A DNA stretch of 64,000 nt from Vanilla planifolia (GCA_023846275.1 CM043875.1:4151569-4215568), one strand, 5' to 3'. Counted from the first letter of the stretch, positions 24,101-36,000 are shown. The notes: a model not told the origin generated them from the letters alone. Translations and numbers: made by a program.

Positions 24101-27100
24101 TGAAAGAAAAGATGATAGCACTGTTGCTAGTAATGATCATGTCTGAAGAACCGACTCTAAGACTAGCCATGCTTCCTAACCCGATCCAAACAAAGGTGGA
24201 CATGGAGTCACTAATGGCGAAGATGGCCAATGCAACCTATCTAGTTGTGGCCAACACATGTGCAAACAATATGCCAACAAGCATAAACAAGGAAGTTTTG
24301 TAAAGTTGGACAACATGATGTTTTCCCTTGCCTCTGGTAACTATAGTCGTTTCATGGGGATCATCAATAGTCATCATAAGGCAATTAGCTCTAGCTTGAT
24401 TGTTGAGGATAATGTTAGGTTGCACACACTTCATTCTTATGACTTTGGGCATTAGCCTTGGCAGTAATCAAGAGTGAGAGCTTTGTTAAGATTTTCTTAT
24501 TGAATTAAAGTCAATTCAAAAGGGATCTAACCTTGGTAAAGATTTTTTGTTAGCCTAGCTTATTTGATTGTCCCTTCATTGACAACATTGGAAATAGATT
24601 TCAAGAACAACTAAGATAGCTAATTCCCAACAGAACCCAAAGACAAAGCGGATGATCAAACAGATGAGACAATCCAATAAGAAATAGAGGCGAATTAACG
24701 CAAATGATCTTAGGTGGCCTAGCTCAATGAATTAAGAAAGATGATTGGCAATGGAGCAACACTGAAGCTAAGCCAGGAATGACTTTCATAGATAGGCTAA
24801 AGAGGCTAGAGAAGGAAGAAACAAAAGAAAAACCAAGAGATGATATCGTGATAATCTATCTTTCATTCATGTCATGCAAGTGTTGATAGCTAAATTCTAG
24901 CAATAATTGGCCATATCGTAGAGTTTGACGCCAAAAGGAAAAGGTCAGGAGGTAGAGCTAGAGACCTAATGGACCTCGGCATAGAAGGATCTCGACCATA
25001 TAAGTGGCAAGAAATAGGCATCAATTTACCAAATAATCCATTTAATGAAAAAGGTGGCACCAGTCTGCTCCACACTTTCGATGAAGCCTTCATGAGGAGG
25101 GTGAAGCCAATTAAGGAATGCCATCATTGATTCATAGAACTTTAAAGAAAGGGAGGCACTTGTTTCCATATAAACACATGAAACAATTGAGTTCAACCAT
25201 TTTTATCAATCAAAAGTTTGATATTATGGATGGTTTGTGGTGACAACATATTGAGAATGGTCAGAATTTTAAGTTTTTTTTCTATATCTGAATTCAACAT
25301 GAGATCTCAGAAATTTCTCATTAGATACACAAAAGGTTCACTTGGTCGAATAAAAGCACATTTAATATCAGGTTAGAGTCTCAAATATCTCGTGTTGGTT
25401 GTTAAAATGCTTGCTGATTTAAATTTTTGCCAAAATATCATTATGCATGCCCTTTTATTTCAACATCATTGTTCCTATAATTGTGTCGATCATTATTTGG
25501 TAAGTGGCATCAACGTTCGTCAAGTTGAACAAATTGTTTTGTGGTAGAATATGCCAAAACTAGTGATGATTATGAATAAGGTTTTTTCTTTTTCTTACTT
25601 GACCATGTTGAATTAGAGGTAGTAAGAGAAGGTGTCAAAAAAGTTCATCACTGAGTGAACCACAATTCAGTCCACCAGAACATCTATTTAAGAAAGGGCA
25701 AACTTTGTTGAGGCTATTGAAGTCCAAGTACATGTGTAATTTTATGTTATTCTTTTTCATGAGAATAGTGAATTCCCTTAATAAACCAGCTTCCAAAATT
25801 TTGTTCACCTCCTTGATGGTTACCTATTGGACAAGATGAAACATGCATTTGTTTTTCTTGGTAATCGGGTACTAGCAATTACATAAAGATGGTGCAAAGC
25901 CACTCAATCAATCCCAAGCATATCAACAAACGTCCAAACACATGTATCAAAATACTCATCAAGTAGCACAAGCATGTCTAATAGTTGTTGTTCACTCATT
26001 TCTAAACTTGAAAGTTACAAGGTGGTTGGGTTATTATTCATCATAGTAATTGAAGTTGAACCGGAAGTAGCTATTTCCCAACTACACCAAGTGATGAGTT
26101 CCCAAGATTGCTTGACGATATCATGATCAAGTGCCAACAACAAAAAGAATTCAGATTTCTCCATTGTAGTCACCATTAAGAACTTGTGGCACACTTTGAA
26201 GGATGTTATGATACAAAAATGGTCCAATGATGATTAATTAACTTTTTATACTAAGTTTACACCATGAAGTCAAAGAGGTGTATCTCTGACTACATGCACT
26301 TTACCAAGTATCTGTGAGAATGAGATGACATCTTCGATGGCCAAACTTTCACCAAATACATGACCACCTGGCAAGTGGAGGCAATCATGTCTAACCTACA
26401 TTTGCTTAAAAGTTGAAAAGAAGGGTTGTTCTATTCAATGCTGAGTGATAACTAGGGTGTGTGTTTGGAAATGTATGTTGGTGATTATGTTTGTGATAAC
26501 GAAGGCATCACTGTGAAAACTCTCCAACATAGGAAACTGCTACCATACAAAGTTCCCATATTAATATTGGACACTATGAACTATTGTGTTCCTAAACACT
26601 CAAAAGGTTGTCTAGCAAGAAGCAATTTTTCATATCCCCAGGATCGTGTAAATGGTCCTCATAGAACAACCAACTGAACTTTGATTCGATGCTAGCAAGG
26701 GCAAAAGTTATTATAGCATAAGGTGAAGCCATTAATAGTTTTAGACATGTAAATGGACAATATTTTAATTACACCCAAACCAAGTTTCAATACAAAAATA
26801 TAACAAATTGAATCAATTTTCTAATCCACGTGCTTGATTCAAATTTGATTTGATCTACTTCAATTCAATTGATTGGATGTGCACATTTGATCACATATAT
26901 AATTTTTAACTATATAAAAATATACATGTGCAAATAAGTATTCATAAATTCTACATCATCATTGTATAGGTTCATAATTCTACATCAACATTGGCTGAAC
27001 AAGGACCACAAAAGATAGGACCATCCAATAAGAGGTAATATTAAGTTTGCCATAACTGGTAGATGTAGGTGGGTCCCCAAAAATGGTGTGAGAGAATACA

Positions 27101-30100
27101 TAATTGAAGGACTAACTAACTAGTAGAGACATTTTATCAAATATGTAAACTGGTAAATTAATTCCAAGATTTAGTGATATTCTCATTGATTTAAGTTCAC
27201 CAAATGCACAGAGCTTCTCATATAACATTCCTTAGGGTTAAGGTATTGGCTCTCAACATAGTAATCTTTTCAAAATCCATTGCTTCAATTGGAAATGAAT
27301 CTCAATGATAACACCAAAAAAAGAATACTAACATCAAGATATAAGAGATAGAATGAGGCAAATTGCTCAAACAACTGAAGGCAAATAACAAGGGTCAATA
27401 AATAATGTGGACAACATCTAATCATAAACAATAGAAAAACAAGATAAGAAGAGAGAAAGAGAGCACATAAGGCAATGTTTACATCAAAAACCTCAAAAAA
27501 ATCATGTCCTATTTAATAGCTAACTATCCATTGTATCATATCGTAAAGACCCTCACTTCTATAAGGGCAATGTCAAAAAAGAAATGGCAATTAATGCTTA
27601 CAACTTCACCAAAGAGCCAAAACTCGATCTACTGAGTAAAGCAAGTAGGACTTCAATATAAAGGACATAATATATCCTCCTTTTGTCTACAATACCCCCT
27701 TTAAATACTATCAAATCTTCCAATGGTTGATTATTCCTAGGTTCGATGATAATTAGTCTTTAGTCCTCAATCTTATGGATTCATATTCTCAATCAAAATG
27801 AAAAAACAAAGCCTTTAATGGCATGCCATGCAATATTCAAGATATTGTTTACATGCTAATCGAGTTGCTATTGATAGTAAATGTGAGTAGGTGAGAACAG
27901 AAGGGAGCTTGCTTGCTAGATAAGCAAATTTGATGCAGCCCTTCTTTGTGAATGTACAAAAGAGGCATTTGCCAAGTAAAAATGGAATGATGCTCAACCA
28001 AATGATAAATGAAGCTATTTGGCAAGATTCCAAGCAAATGGCCAACAGGAAAAATGGTCAACAAACAAATGATCAACAAGTAAATGGTCATCAAACTGAC
28101 GGGACAATAAAACTAACTTTTCTTATATAGCCTTGACGCTAAAATGGATGATTACAAGACCAACTGCAATCACTATTTCCAGCATTCAATCATTTGCAGC
28201 CCACCACTACCCGAACGGATGAATTACATCATGGTCTAACAAAACTAAATCCTGATAAAATAAAGCTTTGGAAATATTAAAATGCAAATAGATACTTCAT
28301 AGGTAACATTAATAGACAAAAAACTTCATTGCAAACATTCCCACTCAAATATACCTAAATTTAATAAACTTGGTGGGTTGTTGTTGTAATTTACATTAAA
28401 ATAATATGTTAAAAGAGTTTACTTCAAATGAGATTCTAATGTGAATAACAAATAATTCAAAAATTTAAAGCCTAAAAGTAAGAACCACATTAATTGCATA
28501 TAAACACTTCACTACTTTGCTTAACCTATAAAGTTGGACTAAATTTAATCTAATTTCATACTAAAAAACTCTCATTTAAATAATAATCTCATTTATAATG
28601 TCCTTCACTCTCTCTTTTAACTCTAAAAATAACCAGAATATATAAAAATCTTCCTTTCTTTTATAGACTGTTTTCTTACAAAATGAATCAAAATAGAAAA
28701 AGGCACACATACTTTGGAGCTCAATTTTGTACCTCTTATTTCTCAACATAAAATCAAAAGTGATGTTATTTGTTTTTCAAAATGCTAGAGCTTTCTACCT
28801 AACTAGAAAATGGCTATTACCCATTTCAAGGTCAGCAACATCAATCTCAAAAATCATCAATGTGAATAAGCCTGTGCCTTGTACTTCTCATTGCTAATAG
28901 CAATCTTGTATCTTATTTCTTCATGAATGTCACACACATGTGAATTAAAGAAAAAGATCTTTCTATAAGTCCATTTGACTTTGTTTTGGCATGAATAAAT
29001 AGGAAAAGGAAAAAATCAATACACTAACATGGCTAAATTCCTAGTAAAATATCAAACTAAAATGGTGGCCTCTCAGTTCATCAACCAATTGAGTAGCTAT
29101 AAACAAAAAAAGCTCACCCATTAGTTAAATCTGATCCTAAGCTTCTAAGTTAGAGATGAAAATGCTTGAGCTAATCCTAAAATGAAAGAAGCCATGAAGA
29201 CAACACCTCCAAATTTGCCTTGCACCCTCTACTTCCCCACCAACTTTTGGCAAGGAAGGGAATGCTTTTACACCATGGCTGGATAAGTAACTGACCCAAT
29301 AGTGCTTTATAAATATTCTCTTTTGAATTTGTGCCAAAGCTAAAATTCAAAAAGCAAGTCTCAAAATCAACAAGGAACTACATTTAAGGCTTTGGTTATA
29401 TGCAACAATTTGCCCATCTATTTCAAAAAACCAACAAAATGAAGCAAGAGAACCAGCTAATATGGCTAGAGGAATGAATGAAATCCTACATCGTACTCCC
29501 TTTCTTCAACTTCGAAAAGCCCAACTAATCAAATAGAATGCCATGTCCAATATCAAGGATACTAATGAGCTATTCACTCATTCTACACAGTACATGAATT
29601 ATGTTCCAATAACTCCATCAAAGATGGTCAAATCACATGAGTTATGCATTAGTTACTCAAACAAAGTCTAAGTTGTTCCATAAATTTTATCAATATCAAT
29701 AAGCATCATGCACACACTAGGAGCTACTCAATCACGTTGAGGCATAATTGTCACCAAAGCTCTACTCATCCACGAAAAAGAAAGTATCATGTACCCATAA
29801 AAGACAAAATGCATAAAACAAATGACTTCAAATACCCATAAGAGACAAAATGCATGAAAACACATGACTTCAAATACCAATAAGAAACAACATGCATGAA
29901 ACACATGACTTCAAATACCCATACGAGACAAAATGCATGAAACACATGACTTCAAACAAACTTAGCTTCTAAACTACTAAATCTAGCTTCAATATGCTTT
30001 GCTAAGAAACCTTACATCAAATGGGGCCCAGGTTGGCCCAATAACCTTAGGTCAATACTCAATAACTTAAAACTTAAGCATATGAGTAGAAACATTAATT

Positions 30101-30598
30101 GTAAAGGCTCCAACACTTTGCTTAACCTCCAATGTAAAACTATTCAGTACCACTTGTATTCAATAATTTTTTTCCATTTAACAGTAGATTCAAACTCTTC
30201 AACATGTATAACCCATGAAAAGCTCTACATACCTTTGAAAAACGTCTTATTCTTCATGCCACAAACTAAATCCTCATGATACCCAATCATAAGTCATTCT
30301 TAAACCAATAAACTGCACAAGAAAAATAGTGCACTCCAGCTATTACACTTTTGTTAATTAGCTAGCACAAAAATTGCATCTTAGTGTTTATTTTCCATTT
30401 ATAATCTCCATAATAACCAAAATCCACATTTGAATTAAATGGACGGCAATTATTTCCACAAGCGGTGTTTGCTGTCCGCAACGAACAAGTTCTTACTTAT
30501 ATCATAGGGTTTTCTGGGATTACCTGGTAGATCACGAGGACAAGCGGAGCAATCAGAAGGAAGAAGGCACAGAGCCAGAAGAGGACCGTCCCTGCCAT
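7493..30598 (-). CDS. CNIH: Protein cornichon homolog (CNIH), four coding exons
   Basis: Joining 30598-30524, 16058-15877, 7738-7616 and 7523-7493 on the minus strand gives one 136-residue frame with GT-AG introns throughout. Cornichons are small ER and early-secretory membrane proteins that recruit membrane cargo into COPII vesicles. In plants they have been linked to delivery of transporters and channels. Seen: a first hydrophobic segment (about 5-23); the family signature [16 protein letters not shown] at 32-47; a second hydrophobic block at about 55-82; HLVDVTEIF at 92-100 followed by IFNQL at 99-103, the counterpart of the yeast Erv14 COPII-binding motif; a third hydrophobic segment at about 111-131; and the C-terminus WSVLDDE. 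Length matches plant family members. The start is the only ATG before the first transmembrane segment. Introns of 14,465 and 8,138 bp are extreme; intron 3 is 92 bp. The gene looks intact. Confidence 0.95.
7616..7738 (-). CDS. CNIH: Cornichon coding exon 3 (residues 86-127)
   Basis: After acceptor TTTCAG the exon completes Leu86 and encodes [19 protein letters not shown], the basic stretch EKKRR, and the third membrane segment. It ends in TG of Trp127 before a GTAAGC donor. It is not visible as a long open frame because it is only 123 bases. Confidence 0.93.
10562..10630. repeat. (AT)n microsatellite at a repeat-unit junction
   Basis: About 69 bases of pure AT dinucleotide separate units 2 and 3 of the intron 2 array. 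Shorter related tracts occupy the other junctions. Confidence 0.95.
10941..12070. repeat. 380-bp tandem triplication inside array unit 3
   Basis: The landmark GACTAGTTCTTATCACGCAA occurs at 10941, 11321 and 11701, exactly 380 bases apart. Copies 1 and 2 differ at only a few positions by eye, and copy 3 is more diverged. This points to a recent duplication on top of an older one. Confidence 0.92.
12741..12808. repeat. Micro-inversion within array unit 4
   Basis: The reverse complement of this stretch matches the segment of units 1 and 2 that contains ATGACTTTACATGAAAGTCA and GAAAACTT (about 9070-9130 and 10060-10118). Sequence on both sides continues in direct orientation. About 45 bases normally preceding the segment are missing in this unit. 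Confidence 0.8.
13273..13297. repeat. (CTAT)n microsatellite
   Basis: About six CTAT repeats close unit 4 of the array. A shorter version at 12309-12322 closes unit 3. Confidence 0.9.
13640..13673. repeat. (GA)n microsatellite
   Basis: A pure GA dinucleotide run of about 34 bases lies within cornichon intron 2. Confidence 0.95.
15877..16058 (-). CDS. CNIH: Cornichon coding exon 2 (residues 26-86)
   Basis: An acceptor (TTCTGCAG) precedes [18 protein letters not shown], the most conserved part of the family. The exon runs through PEFVLQG and the second membrane block to YYNVR and two bases of the next Leu codon, then a strong GTAAGT donor. A frame that ignores splicing extends past both ends; those flanking residues are intronic. 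Confidence 0.95.
16445..17517 (+). repeat. 5' LTR of the intronic gypsy element
   Basis: Shared landmarks with the 3' LTR occur in the same order: AATCAGAAAGG, ATGATGCCTTGCTG (ACGATGCCTTGCTG in the partner), CTCAATTCACA, TTTTGCCCACAACTTA, TTTATATTAAG. The right end is TCGACA at 17512-17517. The left end is approximate. Confidence 0.75.
17523..17541 (+). other. Primer-binding site remnant
   Basis: TGGCGTCATCTATAGAAAC sits five bases after the 5' LTR, where a tRNA primer-binding site belongs. Most differences from the plant Tat consensus are transitions, as expected from deamination of methylated cytosine. Confidence 0.6.
17790..17811 (+). repeat. Poly(C) run of 22
   Basis: An uninterrupted run of 22 cytosines lies in the element interior, just after the 5' LTR. 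The transcribed strand of the host gene carries poly(G) here. Confidence 0.97.
18183..18253. repeat. (AT)n-rich microsatellite
   Basis: An imperfect AT dinucleotide tract of about 70 bases, with ATAC and ATCT interruptions, lies within the gypsy element interior. Confidence 0.9.
19105..19574 (+). pseudogene. Gypsy integrase C-terminal fragment
   Basis: The + strand reads [10 protein letters not shown] near 19118, then after a stop [31 protein letters not shown], a helical linker and KVGDLVLKK. These correspond, in order, to the end of the integrase core and the following region of plant Ty3/gypsy polyproteins. Only the part from 19212 is continuously open (120 codons). Stops and lost residues show it is dead. 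Confidence 0.85.
20871..20890 (+). other. Polypurine tract remnant
   Basis: TGAAGAGCTTGGGGGACAAG precedes the right-hand LTR. A G-run of this type before the 3' LTR is typical of plant gypsy elements. Confidence 0.55.
20895..22097 (+). repeat. 3' LTR of the intronic gypsy element
   Basis: This copy aligns along its length with 16445-17517 and ends in TTGACA. It carries a CTT-rich microsatellite at about 21139-21172 absent from the 5' copy, which helps explain its extra length. Confidence 0.75.
23085..23720 (-). repeat. LTR-like direct repeat (left copy)
   Basis: This copy is homologous to 27570-28241 through several ordered blocks but strongly diverged. It ends in TGGTCTAAGA, where the other copy has TGGTCTAACA. 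Confidence 0.5.
25140..25830 (-). pseudogene. Gypsy reverse transcriptase remnant
   Basis: On the minus strand, [15 protein letters not shown] at about 25822-25775 and [15 protein letters not shown] near 25740-25695 match the start of the plant gypsy reverse transcriptase (the CVDFTDLNKACP region). Further on, PDIKCAF near 25365 and [16 protein letters not shown] near 25265-25215 match the NPEKCAF and post-catalytic connection region. Several stops and frameshifts break it; the catalytic YxDD region is not recognisable. Confidence 0.8.
27570..28241 (-). repeat. LTR-like direct repeat (right copy)
   Basis: This is the partner of 23085-23720. The right end, read on the minus strand, begins TGTTAGACCAT, which fits a 5' LTR start of a minus-strand element. 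Confidence 0.5.
29792..29956. repeat. 41-bp minisatellite, four copies
   Basis: Four consecutive units of 41, 42, 41 and 41 bases begin with TACCCATA or TACCAATA and end in CACATGACTTCAAA or AAATGACTTCAAA. Units differ by a few substitutions. They are contiguous, without spacers. Confidence 0.93.
30524..30598 (-). CDS. CNIH: Cornichon coding exon 1 (residues 1-25)
   Basis: ATG on the minus strand at 30598 opens [13 protein letters not shown], continues through the first membrane segment and ends in VIYQ. A phase-0 donor follows (CAG then GTAATCC). The equivalent exon of plant cornichons ends at the same YQ position. Confidence 0.93.
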
Positions 30599-30800
30599 TG
30601 CCGTGAATCCCTCCACCCGAGGTTAAAAGACAACCGTTATATGTTCGGGTTTGGCCTCCGCGCTATATGTCGGTCTTTAATCCACGAAAGAGAGGTATGA
30701 GAGCAGCGAGGTCCGGGAAGGGAAGTAATGAACAGGCAGGCCCAAGGAAGAACCTCGGCGAGATTCCGTTCGATGCGATTTATTTCCTTTATCATTTGTT
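30599..30800 (-). promoter_or_regulatory. Cornichon promoter and 5' leader region
   Basis: The sequence upstream of the minus-strand start codon is GC-richer than the surrounding spacer and includes two TATA-like ACATATA motifs, near 30637 and 30665. The transcription start cannot be set. Confidence 0.4.
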
Positions 30801-32974
30801 ATACATCGATAAATAGCGTTTTAGTCGTAAATTTAAAATCTGAAAAATTCCAATTAATATTTTTAATATGCATTATTTAATCCATTTTCTACATAAAATA
30901 TCATATTTAATTTAAATTTGATACCGGAATAGGCATTCTACGTGCGTTACTGTCACCTTTTTATGTCTATTTGTAATATCTTATTTCTTTCTTGAGGGAT
31001 GAATATTTTGCTAAATAGATAAATTTCAAATTAAAAGAGGGAAATATTAGTTTTGATGGTAAGCAAATATTATCATTGAAAATTTTATTAAAGTGATAGG
31101 TTTAACTTAGAGATGAATACTCTTTTCTCCTCTGCTTTTTTTTCTCTCTACATTTTTTTTCAAAATAAAAATAAATAACTAGGACTCTTTTTAATAAAAA
31201 TATTAAAATAAAATTTGAAAAGTAAATTAAAGAGGGTTATGAAGTATATGATTATTCTATTCACCTTGTTAATGTCAAATTGGCATTGTTTAGTATTTTT
31301 TTCATAAGTCGTTTTTGTCATCAACTATTTTTTGTCTATGCGATATTGCTCTTAGTATTGTCTTTGTTTCCTTCGTTTTGAAATGATGCATAATATGTCT
31401 TTTGGTTCCTCTTATTCTTTTATTTTGTTCTACTAAGTTGCCTTTTGTAAGATTTTATTGTTGTCTCCCTTATGTGATCATCAAGACAATACTATTGTTT
31501 CTTCTATTGCCCTAGTATTTTCATCAAATTTCTCAATTGAGTAATTGTTCTATCCTTTGCTTCTGTTAACATTAACTAACCATTCCATTCATGCCTCCTT
31601 ACAACTTAGAAACCCTGTATAATCTTTTTTGTTAAGTCAACCCCTTAGTCACATCTATTTTATTCACATATCATAATATTCTAAAAAGATAAATAAGGAT
31701 CATCTCATTAAATAAGTAATTATCATAAAAAAAATATATTTATTTATCATATTTGAACAATTTCAAGATAAATTAACTTTAAAAAAGAGAAAAAAAAAAT
31801 TAAAAACATCCTTTGAGATATAAAAATTATCAAATTGAAATTCTATTTCGTGTTATCCAATTTTGGTAAACTATTCAGAGTTGCAAATTTAGCAACAATT
31901 GGGGATTTCGAAATATTTAAGAGAAGTCGTGAGAAGAAGAAGAGAAACTGAAGGAGGTCTTTGTTGCTATGAAAAATTTTATGAGTATATTAATTTTCAT
32001 AGAAATTAGATAAATAAGAATAATATTGAAATATAGTTACATGTAAAATATCAATAACTCGTAAGTAATCATCTCATATTTATGTATCAGAATAATTAAT
32101 ATCATAAACATATTTGAAATTATTTAAAATAATATATCAATTTATTATTATATTCATATCATAATTTTTAGATTTACCTACTTCAATCCAAAATAAATAT
32201 GCTTTGTCCATTCTCTTAATTTCCTTAAATAGATGCATATAAATCATTAGTAATTCCTCATAAGATGCATTGAATGAATACCACTTTTATTTATTCAATT
32301 AACAACTCTTTATTAATTCTCCTCTCTTATTAGATTGTAAGATTTGTCTCATCATATGGAATGATCCTTATACACAAACCCTATCACCACTCAACCATAT
32401 TATCCCTTTCTTAGCCTTTAATGATTGTCCATTTTTCATATTATAAGATTGAAAAATTAGATAATACAATCCAATCTTTTGAATTATTCTGACTAATTTA
32501 TAAAATATTGTATAAAATTGAGTTCATTATACAATATAATTAATTCATGAAAATTGTATGATGCCTCAATAGATCAACTGATCCCTTTGTTTCCAAATCA
32601 ATTTGTTGTTGATTATAGCACATGATCGAACCCATCGTACGATATTATCTGCTCTAGACAAGAATGAAAACCTCTTGAATTAGCTTAAATTTGACTCCAT
32701 TTAATCTAAGCTTATTTTAAATTTCACTACATCAACAATGCACACCAAAGTTAAAACCTACTAAATTTTAATTCAAACTCTACCAAATTAAATAAAGAGG
32801 CAAATTTTATTGCTTACCTCTAGTTTTTTCTATTTTTTCCTACTAAATAGCACCACTTATAGTTCTTTCTTTTTTTATTATAGTAATCACTCCTCTTCCT
32901 CTTTGAATTCCAACAACTTTTCAAGAGTTATAATATTAGTTTCTTAATTCCTTCCCTTAATAAAACCCCAAACT

Positions 32975-32978
<4 letters not shown>

Positions 32979-33051
<73 letters not shown>
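32979..33051. repeat. (TC)n microsatellite, about 36 repeats
   Basis: An uninterrupted TC dinucleotide run of about 73 bases lies between the cornichon and hAT-derived genes. Confidence 0.97.
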
Positions 33052-33054
<3 letters not shown>

Positions 33055-36000
33055 ATTTACTTACGACCTCACTCTACTTTAATTTTTTTCTTAATCTTTT
33101 AGAGATGACAAAGACTTGATTTCCAAATTATCGATTTCCTTTATTAATTTTCAAAATAACAACCATATTTTTCTATTAAAAATTCACAAAAAACTATTTA
33201 AATCTTAAAAAATTACAAACTCACTATTATTATATTCTACATGTATATCTCTTTTTAATAGTACACTTAAATAAAAATTTTAACCTCATTTAAAATTATA
33301 ACATATTTCTTAAGATAAATTTAATTTTTTATAATAATATTTTAATTAATAAATACTAAATTTAAAAATTTAACTTTATTTTTTAAAATATCCATAATCA
33401 TACAGGCTTAATCTTATGACTTGTAATATATTACACATATCAAAATCTTGGGATGTATAAAGAGCATATATTATTAAAGTGAGCACAACAAAATAAATAA
33501 TTCATTTTTGATAGTAAAAAAAGTTGAAGCCTAAATTCAGTGACCCATTTTAGGCCATAAAAAGATTTTAACATGTAGCATATAAGTTGGCTATACCACC
33601 ATAATTATTTGAAATTCATAATGAAGTCCATAATTTATCTTTAAGAAAATATGTTTCAACCCTTCAAATATTGTCAATTATGACACTCAAAATATTAAAA
33701 TTCAATTAAATTTAACTTATTCAAATATGTTAATACAAATGTTAGAAAGAAAGGAGAAGCTACCAAGGAACAAAGTAATAACAATAATTAAAATATCATG
33801 ATAAGTTCAAATTAAGAGAGAAATTATATGAGAAATTGAAACAAATATGATTAAAAAATATCTAGAGTTTTTTTTAAAATTTTAACATAATATTTTATAA
33901 GTTGGAGAGATTCTAATATCCCAAAATTTTGCTTTCAATAAAATCATGTAAATAATGAGTTTAAGTTAATATGAATGTAAAAATAAGTAATTTGATGTAA
34001 TAAAAAAGTATTCAAAACTTTTGTTATTATGAATTCAAATATTATTATTTTAATATATTTTTAAGTGTCATATTATAAGATAAAGTCAAATTTTTAAATT
34101 AAATGTATCATTAAATTGATTAATTTGAGAGAAATCTAATGATGATTAGTTTGTGATTTTTTTAGATGTAAATAGTTTTTTATGAAATTTTTAAAGGAAA
34201 AGATACAAATGCCCTTAATTATTAAGGGCAAATCAATAATTATGCCAATATTATACTACTACCTAAGATTAATTAGGAATAATTAAAAAGAATCATAATT
34301 AAGAATAGATAGTTTAGAAATTGAGAAGAAAAACTAGAAAGAAAGGGAGGTAGAGGAAAGAGAGAAGGAAAATAGGGAAGTGTCGATTATAAGGGAGGAG
34401 CAAGAAAGAGAGTTTTTGAATCATGAAAAGAAGAGCAAAGTAGTTGCTAGAGTAGAACAAAGAAGCAAAGAAAAGAAAAGTGTAGGAAGTTGTTGCAAAA
34501 TAAGGTAAAGTAATAAGAAGAATTGAGATTCTTTTACTAATTCCATTGTTTAAATGCAAGATTGAGAGGGTTTTATCTTCATATATGTGTTTGAATTAAA
34601 TTTGTGCATTATTTAGTAAGTTTAGATTGAATTGAAATGGAAATCTAGTGGATTTTGTAGTTTTTGTTTTCATCTAAAAAGCAAATGTATTGTATGATAT
34701 GCTAATTTAAATTGATACAAAGAATAAAATATGCTTAAAGTCTATTGGGGTTAGCATATGGTGTCTTAAACTAGATGTATCATATGTCAGCTTCAATATG
34801 TGTTCGACATTTAGAGGACAATAAGAGTAAAGGTGCATGAAATTTGTTAAAGAGAAATGTAATATTGAACTATGTGTATCATATATTGAACTCATTATAT
34901 GATGCTTTAGGTTATGGATTAGAAAAGGATTAATGAAAAGTAAACCATTGTTTGATGTCATAAGGTAGTCTTATAAAATATATTATACCTGTATCACAAC
35001 AAATGATATGTTATTAAGAAAAGTTTAAAACATACAGTATGTTTGTATAACTTATAGAATATTGGTATTGTAAAAAAATGAAAATATCAAAATTAATATT
35101 TTGAGTCTAATAATTATAAGAAAGTGTGCAAAATATATTAAGATAAATTATTTAGTGAAAAATGTTTTTGTATGGTATTTGTAAGAAATTAAGAGAGAAA
35201 AAAGTTTCAAAAGATATTTTTTATCTTAGATTCAAATAGATAAATCTAATAACTATGATGTAAATATAATATTAAATTAATTTATGACATAATTTATAAT
35301 TGAGATATTTTTCATATATTGTTCATTATTTATTTGCTTTGATATGAAACTAGTTGTCTTGAGAGTTGGATTATTCTATTAACATATTAAATCATATTTA
35401 TTTTTTATTTACATTGTTTAATAGGTATACATATGTGGAGTCATACATATAATGATGAGATTTAATTATATATTTGGAAATAATGTGATATTGTCTTTCT
35501 TTTATGATATGATATATGAAACAAGTTTATAACTTTTAGAATAATGATTTAGCAATAAGAGTCAGATTCTTCTAAGACATTATCTTTTAATTCACATGGT
35601 ATTATTTGAGATTTACCACTAATATTATATGTAAGGTGGTGGATATAGCTTTGGAACCATATCTTAATCTGACTTGACTCTATTTAGAATATGACGTCAT
35701 CAGGATTCAACACTAGTATGACTATTAAACTATGACCATTCTAAGTATAGATTAAGGACCATGCTAGGTTTAAGTTTATGGTCAGACATTTATATATAGA
35801 TTTTAGTATTATAATTTTATATAGGGTGACAAGTATAAATCTAAGATCATTCTGTTATATGTTTGGATCTCAACTTTATTTATGCTTATGGATAAGTAGC
35901 TTTGGATATAATATTAGATAGCAAGAATAATATTTAAAGAAAAATCACATCCCTTAAAAATAAAAATGATATAAAAATTTATTATTTTAAGAGTTATATA

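Larger units (their letters stand above)
23085..28241 (-). mobile_element. Second degenerate gypsy element, probably minus strand
   Basis: Direct repeats at about 23085-23720 and 27570-28241 share, in order, AAGAAATGGCAA, AAGCAAGTAG, a CAATRGTTGAYTATTCC block, GGATT, TTAATGGCAT, AAGCAAATTTG(A/T)TGCAGC and TGGTCTAA. Read on the minus strand, the right-hand copy begins TGTTAGACCAT, a normal LTR start. Between them the minus strand encodes broken reverse transcriptase. Orientation rests mainly on that reverse transcriptase. Ends are approximate and no clear polypurine tract or primer site was found, so exact limits are uncertain. Confidence 0.6.
16059..30523 (-). other. Cornichon intron 1 (14,465 bp), repeat-filled
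   Basis: Donor CAG/GTAATCC and acceptor TTCTGCAG bound this intron on the minus strand. It contains a degenerate + strand gypsy element (16445-22097), a second degenerate element with minus-strand reverse transcriptase (about 23085-28241), and a 41-bp minisatellite (29792-29956). The stretches 22098-23085 and 28242-29790 hold nothing I recognise. Confidence 0.85.

Noticed and set aside
24048..24452. Overlapping frames on both strands
   Set aside because: They lie in the interior of the second gypsy element and match nothing I recognise; probably decayed element sequence.
29792..29956. CRISPR-like array
   Set aside because: Units are contiguous with no spacers, and the context is a plant nuclear intron. 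It is a minisatellite.
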